A stretch of DNA of 64,000 bases from CAVQCJ01 sp963711005 (GTDB lineage Bacteria > Actinomycetota > Actinomycetes > Prado026): assembly GCA_963711005.1 (NCBI GenBank), contig CAVQCJ010000004.1, forward strand, positions 496,001-560,000. The letters run 5' to 3'. Both the position numbers and the translations under genes were made by a program. The notes under the pieces were generated by a model, which was not told the origin of the DNA, did not search any database, and was given only the letters and a program-made list of their open reading frames with translations. Below are positions 58,669 through 64,000 of this stretch, in pieces; the first letter of the stretch is position 1, and every line of letters starts with the position of its first letter.

Positions 58669-59874
58669 ATGCGGATCCTCATGGTCGGTGCCGGCGGGGT
58701 GGGGTCGGCCGCGGCGAAGATCGCCGCCCGCCGCTCGTTCTTCGAGACCTACGTCGTGACCGACTACGACGAGGCGCGGGCCGCGCGGGTGGTGGCCGAG
58801 CTGGACGACGACCGGTTCGTCGCCGCCCGGATCGACGCGTCCGACGCCCAGGACGTGGCGCGCCTGGCCCGCGAGCACCGGGCCACGCACGTGTTCAACG
58901 CGGTCGACCCGAGGTTCGTGATGCCGGTGTTCGACGGGGCGCTCGCGGCCGGCGCCGACTACCTGGACATGGCGATGTCGCTGTCCGCGCCGCACCCGAC
59001 GAACCCGTACGGCGAGGTCGGCGTGATGCTCGGTGACGAGCAGTTCGCCGCGGCGCCCGAGTGGGAGCGGCTGGGTCGCCTCGCGCTCGTGGGCATCGGC
59101 GTCGAGCCCGGGCTGTCGGACGTCTTCGCGCGGTACGCCGCCGACGAGCTGTTCAGCGAGATCGACGAGCTCGGCGTCCGCGACGGGGCCAACCTCGAGG
59201 TGGACGGTTACACCTTCGCGCCGTCGTTCTCGATCTGGACCACGATCGAGGAGTGCCTCAACCCGCCGGTGGTCTTCGAGCGGGGTCGCGGCTGGTTCAC
59301 GACGGCGCCGTTCTCCGAGCCGGAGACTTTCGTGTTCCCCGAGGGCATCGGCCCGGTGGAGTGCGTCAACGTCGAGCACGAAGAGGTCCTGCTCATGCCG
59401 CGCTGGGTCGACGCCAGGCGCGTGACGTTCAAGTACGGGCTCGGCGACGAGTTCATCAACGTGCTCGACGTTCTGCACAAGGTCGGGCTGGACCGCACCC
59501 AGAAGGTGTCGGTCGGCGGCGCCGAGGTGTCACCGCGCGACGTCGTCGCCGCGTGCCTGCCGGACCCGGCCGGGCTGGGTGACCGCATGCACGGCAAGAC
59601 CTGCGCCGGCACCTGGGTGACCGGCACGGGCAAGGACGGCAACCCGCGCGAGGTGTACCTGTACCACGTCGTCGACAACGCCACCACGATGGCCGAGTAC
59701 GGCTCGCAGGCCGTCGTGTGGCAGACCGCCATCAACCCCGTCGTCGCGCTGGAGCTGCTCGCCGAGGGCACCTGGTCCGGCGCAGGAGTGCTCGGCCCGG
59801 AGGCGCTGGCGCCCAAGCCGTTCCTGGACAAGCTCGTCGAGTACGGCTCGCCCTGGGGCATGGAGGAGCGCTGA
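58669..59874 (+). CDS. Saccharopine dehydrogenase-family oxidoreductase
   Basis: This 401-residue protein begins MRILMVGAGGVGSAAAKIA, an NAD(P)-binding Rossmann fold, followed by DYDEARAARVV; it is of the saccharopine/carboxynorspermidine/homospermidine-type dehydrogenase group. Those enzymes reduce or oxidise C-N bonds between an amine and an oxoacid or aldehyde. The cluster suggests a polyamine or lysine-type substrate, but the product is unknown. ATG 58669 has GGAG 8 nt upstream. It is divergent from arginase-marR and converges on gabT. Confidence 0.78.
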   Translation: MRILMVGAGGVGSAAAKIAARRSFFETYVVTDYDEARAARVVAELDDDRFVAARIDASDAQDVARLAREHRATHVFNAVDPRFVMPVFDGALAAGADYLDMAMSLSAPHPTNPYGEVGVMLGDEQFAAAPEWERLGRLALVGIGVEPGLSDVFARYAADELFSEIDELGVRDGANLEVDGYTFAPSFSIWTTIEECLNPPVVFERGRGWFTTAPFSEPETFVFPEGIGPVECVNVEHEEVLLMPRWVDARRVTFKYGLGDEFINVLDVLHKVGLDRTQKVSVGGAEVSPRDVVAACLPDPAGLGDRMHGKTCAGTWVTGTGKDGNPREVYLYHVVDNATTMAEYGSQAVVWQTAINPVVALELLAEGTWSGAGVLGPEALAPKPFLDKLVEYGSPWGMEER

Positions 59875-59895
59875 CGCTCCCGCACGTGCCTCCCG

Positions 59896-61260
59896 TCAGG
59901 CGGACAACGACGCGAACGCCTTGTCCAGGACGGTGAGCGCGTCCTCGAGCAGGTGCTGCGGCATGACCAGCGGGGGCAGGAAGCGCAGCACGTTGCCGTA
60001 GGTGCCGGCGGTGAGCACGAGCACGCCTTCGGCGTGACAGTACTTCGCGACCGCGGTGGTGGAGTCGGTGTCGGGCTCCAGCGTGCCGGGCTTGACGAGC
60101 TCGACGGCGAGCATCGCGCCGCGCCCGCGCACGTCGCCGATGACCGGGTGCCGGGCCTGCATGTCGCGCAGCGCCGGCAGCAGCACCGACTCGATCGCGC
60201 GAGCCTTCGCGGCGAGGTCCTGCGACTCGATCGTCGCGATCGCGCCGAGCGCCGCCGCACAGGCGACCGGGTTGCCGCCGTAGGTGCCGCCGAGCCCGCC
60301 GACGTGCGGGGCGTCCATGATCTCGGCGCGACCGGTGACCGCAGCCAGCGGCAGCCCACCGGCGATGCCCTTGGCGGTGGTGATCAGGTCCGGCACGACG
60401 CCCTCGTGCTCGCACGCGAACATCGCTCCGGTCCGGGCGAACCCGGTCTGGATCTCGTCCGCGACGAACACGATGCCGTTGTCGCGCGCGTACGCCGCCA
60501 GCCCCGGCAGGAAGCCCTCCGCCGGCACGACGAAGCCGCCCTCGCCGGCGATCGGCTCGATGACGATCGCGGCGACGTTGGCGGCGCCGACCTCCTTGTC
60601 GATCTTGGAGATCACCTCGGCCAGCGCCTCCGGCCCGCAGTGCTCCGGACCGGTCGGCCAGCGGAACGGGTAGGCGAGCGGCATCCGGTAGACCTCGCCG
60701 GCGAACGGGCCGAACCCGTGCTTGTACGGCATGTTCTTCGCGGTCATGGCCATCGTCAGGTTCGTCCGGCCGTGGTAGCCGTGCTCGAACACGATCACCG
60801 CGTCGCGGCCGGTGTACGACCGCGCGATCTTGACGGCGTTCTCGACCGCCTCGGCACCGGAGTTCAGCAGCACGCTCTTCTTCGGGAAGTTGCCCGGGGT
60901 CAGCCGGTTGAGCGCTTCGCAGACCTCCACGTAGCCGGCGTACGGCGTGACCATGAAGCAGGTGTGGGTGAACGCGGCCACCTGGGCCTGGACGTTGGCG
61001 ACGACCTGGTCCGCGCTGTTGCCGACGTTGACCACGGCGATACCGGCGCCCAGGTCGATGAAGGAGTTGCCGTCGATGTCGACCAGCACGCCGCCGCCGG
61101 CCTTCTCGATGAACACCGGCAGGGTCGTGCTGAGGCCGCGGGCGCAGGCGTCGTTGCGGCGGGCGAACAGCTCGGTCGAGCGCGGGCCCGGGATCGAGGT
61201 GACGACGCGGCGCTCCTGCGGGAGCGAGGGGCCGCCGACGTGGCTGGCGGTGTCCGTCAT
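59896..61260 (-). CDS. gabT: 4-aminobutyrate aminotransferase
   Basis: This 454-residue class III aminotransferase has SVLLNSGAEAVENAVKIAR, FEHGYHGRTNLTMAMT, FVADEIQTGFARTG and PLP lysine Lys297 in TTAKGIAGGLPLA. GabT turns GABA plus 2-oxoglutarate into succinate semialdehyde plus glutamate; 5-aminovalerate is a common side substrate. It is divergent from the second PucR gene and next to a GabD-like gene, the usual GABA-catabolic arrangement. Confidence 0.9.
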   Translation of the reverse strand: MTDTASHVGGPSLPQERRVVTSIPGPRSTELFARRNDACARGLSTTLPVFIEKAGGGVLVDIDGNSFIDLGAGIAVVNVGNSADQVVANVQAQVAAFTHTCFMVTPYAGYVEVCEALNRLTPGNFPKKSVLLNSGAEAVENAVKIARSYTGRDAVIVFEHGYHGRTNLTMAMTAKNMPYKHGFGPFAGEVYRMPLAYPFRWPTGPEHCGPEALAEVISKIDKEVGAANVAAIVIEPIAGEGGFVVPAEGFLPGLAAYARDNGIVFVADEIQTGFARTGAMFACEHEGVVPDLITTAKGIAGGLPLAAVTGRAEIMDAPHVGGLGGTYGGNPVACAAALGAIATIESQDLAAKARAIESVLLPALRDMQARHPVIGDVRGRGAMLAVELVKPGTLEPDTDSTTAVAKYCHAEGVLVLTAGTYGNVLRFLPPLVMPQHLLEDALTVLDKAFASLSA

Positions 61261-61354
61261 GGCTGCCTGCTTTCCTGCGGGCCGGTGGGCCGCGGCGGGT
61301 GGGCTTCGGTCTTCGCAGGGTACGTAAGGCCGGGGACGGGGACCCCTGTCACCA

Positions 61355-61373
61355 GGGACAACCGCGTCGCTAG
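61355..61373. promoter_or_regulatory. PucR-site-like sequence in gabT / pucR control region
   Basis: GGGACAACCGCGTCGCTAG matches 14 of 19 positions of the left arm and spacer of the inverted repeat at 40841-40859. TGTC-N6-GACA overlaps it on the left (61347-61360). The surrounding 225-bp gap also has TACGTA twice (61321, 61384) and a TAGCGT -10 candidate for pucR at 61371. Confidence 0.38.
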
Positions 61374-61485
61374 CGTAGGCCCGTACGTACAAATGGTCTC
61401 GTTCTCGGGGCCGCCCAGGTCCCCCGCCAGTCCAGCCCCGCCCCCGCCCCCGCCCCGACCCCGTCCTCACACGGGAGGAGCCCAG

Positions 61486-62997
61486 GTGCCGCCCAGCGTC
61501 CGGACCGTGACCGACCTGCCCGGGCTCGGGCTGCGCCGGCTGGCCGGCCCCGACGGCAGGGACCGCCCGGTGCGCTGGGTGGCCGTCTCCGAGCTCGAGG
61601 ACCCGACGCCGTTCCTCGAGGGCGGCGAGCTCCTGCTGTCCACCGGCATGAGGTTGCCGGCCGACGACGCCGACCAGCTGGAGGCCTTCGTCGACCGGCT
61701 CGTCGTCGCCGACGTGGCCGCGCTCGGGCTCGGCGTCGGGCTCACCCACGACGAGGTCCCGCCCGCGCTCGTCGCGGCGGCCGAGCGAGCCGGCCTGCCG
61801 TTGCTGGAGGTGGCCGCCGACACGGCGTTCATCGCAGTCAGCAAAGCGGTCTCGGCGCTCCTGGGTGTCGAGGAGTACGACGCGATCACCCGGGCCTTCG
61901 AAGCGCAGCGGGACCTGACCAGGGCCGCCCTCGGCGTGCGCGGTGGTGCCGCGGTCGCGGCCCGGCTGGCCCGGCACATCGGCGGCTGGGTGCTGGTGCT
62001 GGACCCCGCGGGCCAGGTCCTGCACGCGGCCCCGCCGGACTCCGACGGCACGGCGCGGCAGCGGGCCGAGGCGCTGGCGCCGGAGCTGGGCGCGCTGCGC
62101 GGACGCGGGCTGCTGGCGTCCGCGTCCCTCGGCGACTCCGGCGGTCAGGTCAGCGTGCACCCGCTGGGGGCCAGCGGCCGGGTCCGCGGGTTCCTCGCCG
62201 TCGGCACGCCGGCCCCGCTCGACCGGACGGCCCAGTCCGTGGTCGCGGTTGCCGTCTCGTTGCTGTCCATCGCCGCTGAGCAGGACGGGACGACGGGTGC
62301 GGCCGGTCGGGCCCAGGTCCGGGCCGCGACCGTCCGGCTGCTGGTGGCCGGAGCCGAACCGTCGACCCTCCCGCTCGAACAGCTGGGGTGGGGGTGGCTC
62401 GCGCAGGGACCGCTGCGGCTGGTCGTGGTCGCCGGGTCTTCCGTGCAGCGGGCGGCTGCAACCCGTTCGCTGGAGGCCGCCGGCGGGGCAGAGCCCGCGG
62501 TCGCGGACCTCGGCGACCGGCTGCTCGTCCTGATCCCGGACGACGCCGACTCCGTCGCCGCCGCCGCGACGGCGCTGGCCGACGTGCCGTCCGGGGGGAG
62601 CGTGGCGGCAGTCCCGGCCGACCTGGCCCGGGCCGCGCGCGAGGCCGCCCAGGCGATGGCCGCCACCCGTGGTCCGTGGCCGGCGTGGTACGGCCAGCTG
62701 GCTGCCGAGGGAATGCTCGCGGCACTCGACCCGGAGGTGGCCCGCGGTCTGGCCCAGACGCTGCTCGAACCCCTCGAGGGACGCAAGGGGGACCTGGTCG
62801 CTTCGCTGGCCGCCTGGCTCGCGCGCCACGGGCAGTGGGACACCGCGGCGGCCGACCTGGGGGTGCACCGGCACACGCTGCGCTACCGGATGCGCCGGGT
62901 CGAGGAGCTGCTGGGGCGCTCGCTGGACGACCCGGACCTGCGGGCCGAGCTCTGGCTCGCGCTCCGGTTCCGGGCGCAGGACGCCGAGGTGCACTGA
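61486..62997 (+). CDS. PucR-family transcriptional regulator, second copy
   Basis: This 503-residue regulator has the PucR domain (GLRRLAGPDGRDRPVRWVAV, GGELLLSTGMRLPADDADQ), a less-conserved middle and the C-terminal HTH (AAADLGVHRHTLRYRMRRVEELLG). GTG 61486 has GGGAGGAG upstream. Divergent from gabT and followed by a gabD-like gene, it probably controls GABA breakdown. It is a paralogue of the regulator at 39013. Confidence 0.87.
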   Translation: MPPSVRTVTDLPGLGLRRLAGPDGRDRPVRWVAVSELEDPTPFLEGGELLLSTGMRLPADDADQLEAFVDRLVVADVAALGLGVGLTHDEVPPALVAAAERAGLPLLEVAADTAFIAVSKAVSALLGVEEYDAITRAFEAQRDLTRAALGVRGGAAVAARLARHIGGWVLVLDPAGQVLHAAPPDSDGTARQRAEALAPELGALRGRGLLASASLGDSGGQVSVHPLGASGRVRGFLAVGTPAPLDRTAQSVVAVAVSLLSIAAEQDGTTGAAGRAQVRAATVRLLVAGAEPSTLPLEQLGWGWLAQGPLRLVVVAGSSVQRAAATRSLEAAGGAEPAVADLGDRLLVLIPDDADSVAAAATALADVPSGGSVAAVPADLARAAREAAQAMAATRGPWPAWYGQLAAEGMLAALDPEVARGLAQTLLEPLEGRKGDLVASLAAWLARHGQWDTAAADLGVHRHTLRYRMRRVEELLGRSLDDPDLRAELWLALRFRAQDAEVH

Positions 62998-63000
62998 CCG

Positions 63001-63013
63001 GTCCGTACCGGAC
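63001..63013. promoter_or_regulatory. Inverted repeat before gabD-like gene
   Basis: GTCCG-TAC-CGGAC is a perfect 5-bp-arm inverted repeat directly after the pucR stop and 34-46 bp before TACTCT, around the place of a -35 region or operator. Confidence 0.35.
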
Positions 63014-63046
63014 ACCGCGTACAACGGGCTGCCAACGCCGCCGACC

Positions 63047-63052
63047 TACTCT
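63047..63052 (+). promoter_or_regulatory. Leaderless-type -10 element of gabD-like gene
   Basis: TACTCT ends 7 nt before ATG 63060, with no convincing ribosome site. It suggests that this gene has its own promoter despite following pucR closely. Confidence 0.48.
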
Positions 63053-63059
63053 CGAGAGC

Positions 63060-64000
63060 ATGACTGAGCTGCGACCGTTCTTCCTCGCCGGCCGCCCGGC
63101 CGTCGCTCCCGCCGGTGGAGCCACCCTCGATGTCGTCCGCCCGTACGACGGCTCGCTGGTCGCCACCGTCTCGGTGCCGTCCGCGGACCAGGTCGAGGAG
63201 GCCGTCGCCGCCGCCCATGCGGTCGCCCCGGCCGCAGCCCGGCTGACCGTCGCGCAGCGGGCGGAGGCTCTCACTCACGTGTCCCGCCGGATCGCCGAGC
63301 GGGCCGAGGAGATCGCCCGCCTGATCACGGCGGAGAACGGCAAGCCCATCCGCTGGGCCCGGGCCGAGACTGCGCGCGCGGCGTCGACCTTCCGCTGGGC
63401 GGCCGAGGAGGTCCGCCGCGACGGCGGTGAGCTGATGCGGCTGGACACCGAGCCGGCCGCGGCCGGCCGCGCCGCCATCGTCCGCCGGTTCCCCAAGGGA
63501 CCCGTTCTGGCCATCGCGCCGTTCAACTTCCCGCTGAACCTGGTCGCGCACAAGGTGGCCCCGGCGATCGCCGTCGGCGCCCCGGTGATCATCAAGCCCG
63601 CGCCGGCGACGCCACTGTCCGCCCTGCTGCTCGGCGAGCTGCTCGCCGAGACCGACCTGCCGGCGGGGATGTTCTCGGTGCTTCCGGTGGCCAACGACGA
63701 GATGCCGGCCCTGGTCCGCGACGCCCGGCTTCCGGTCGTCTCGTTCACCGGCTCCGGGCCGGTCGGGTTCTCGATCATGGACTCGGTGCCGCGCAAGCAC
63801 GTGACCCTCGAGCTGGGTGGCAACGCCGCGGTGGTCGTCGCCGCCGACTGGTGCTCGGACGAGGACCTGGACTGGGCGGCGAGCCGGATCGCGACGTTCG
63901 CGAACTACCAGGGCGGCCAGTCGTGCGTGTCCGTCCAGCGGGTGCTCGTGGACCGCGCGGTGCACGACCGCCTGCTCGAGCGCATCGTCGCCAGGGTCGG
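63060..64000 (+). CDS. Aldehyde dehydrogenase, GabD-like (partial, cut by window end)
   Basis: The first 313 codons are present. Motifs are IAPFNFPLNLVAHKVAPAIA, SFTGSGPVG, HVTLELGGNA and catalytic Cys289 in GGQSCVSVQ. Placement beside gabT and pucR suggests succinate (or glutarate) semialdehyde dehydrogenase, the last step of GABA breakdown; the sequence alone says only NAD(P)-dependent aldehyde dehydrogenase. The C-terminal part lies outside the window. Confidence 0.8.
   Translation, partial: MTELRPFFLAGRPAVAPAGGATLDVVRPYDGSLVATVSVPSADQVEEAVAAAHAVAPAAARLTVAQRAEALTHVSRRIAERAEEIARLITAENGKPIRWARAETARAASTFRWAAEEVRRDGGELMRLDTEPAAAGRAAIVRRFPKGPVLAIAPFNFPLNLVAHKVAPAIAVGAPVIIKPAPATPLSALLLGELLAETDLPAGMFSVLPVANDEMPALVRDARLPVVSFTGSGPVGFSIMDSVPRKHVTLELGGNAAVVVAADWCSDEDLDWAASRIATFANYQGGQSCVSVQRVLVDRAVHDRLLERIVARV

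Noticed and set aside
22711..64000. Genomic island acquired recently by transfer
   Set aside because: No integrase, IS element, tRNA junction or clear composition change was seen; xerC at 13696 is the housekeeping recombinase.

Overview
The window is very GC-rich chromosomal DNA with GTG starts, stop/start overlaps and dense coding. The first 22 kb has gene order typical of Actinomycetota: amt-glnB-glnD, ffh, rpsP-khpA-rimM-trmD-rplS, lepB, rnhB-DUF2469-yraN-comM-dprA-xerC-whiG, rpsB-tsf-pyrH-frr-cdsA-rlmN. The WhiG/FliA-type sigma factor fits a sporulating or motile actinomycete. Genus cannot be fixed from sequence alone. No rRNA, tRNA, IS element, prophage or CRISPR array was seen.

Layout. 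1-22.4 kb: conserved housekeeping block for PII nitrogen signalling, SRP, ribosome and tRNA maturation, protein export, natural-transformation-type proteins, chromosome recombination and CDP-DAG synthesis. 22.7-26.1 kb: a glutarate module with a class III CoA-transferase, a FadR-type GntR regulator, a glutaryl-CoA dehydrogenase and a cupin. 26.2-29.9 kb: a coupled operon of UDP-sugar-type glycosyltransferase, APH-fold sugar kinase (glucosamine-kinase-like) and SIS isomerase. 30.2-49.8 kb: a polyamine block in two arms. Arm 1 is lrp, class III aminotransferase, PNPOx protein and FAD amine oxidase, divergent from an aminobutyraldehyde-type dehydrogenase. Arm 2 is a second such dehydrogenase, potD-potA-potB-potC, a second FAD oxidase and mmsA. 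Between the arms lie a sigK/rskA-like pair, a YtcJ-like amidohydrolase and a PucR regulator. 49.8-54.1 kb: a lipoprotein, a secreted Cys-type sulfatase with a PKD domain, and its radical-SAM maturase. 54.2-64 kb: agmatinase, APC permease, MarR regulator with an arginase-fold protein, a saccharopine-dehydrogenase-family protein, gabT, a second PucR regulator and a gabD-like dehydrogenase cut by the window end.

How it fits together (inference from family membership). Agmatinase makes putrescine and PotABCD imports putrescine or spermidine. Aminotransferase and/or FAD oxidases give aminoaldehydes, the two dehydrogenases oxidise them to GABA-type acids, GabT removes nitrogen and the final dehydrogenase gives succinate. 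MmsA could take a three-carbon semialdehyde branch to acetyl-CoA. The glutarate module could take the five-carbon (cadaverine/lysine) branch to crotonyl-CoA. The most checkable new signals are candidate operators: TGGAT-N5-ATCC in front of both glutarate genes, a perfect 15-bp palindrome at the MarR divergent promoter, and a 25-bp inverted repeat at the first PucR promoter whose left half recurs at the second. Seven genes also carry a TANNNT hexamer 6-7 nt before the start codon, as expected for leaderless mRNAs.
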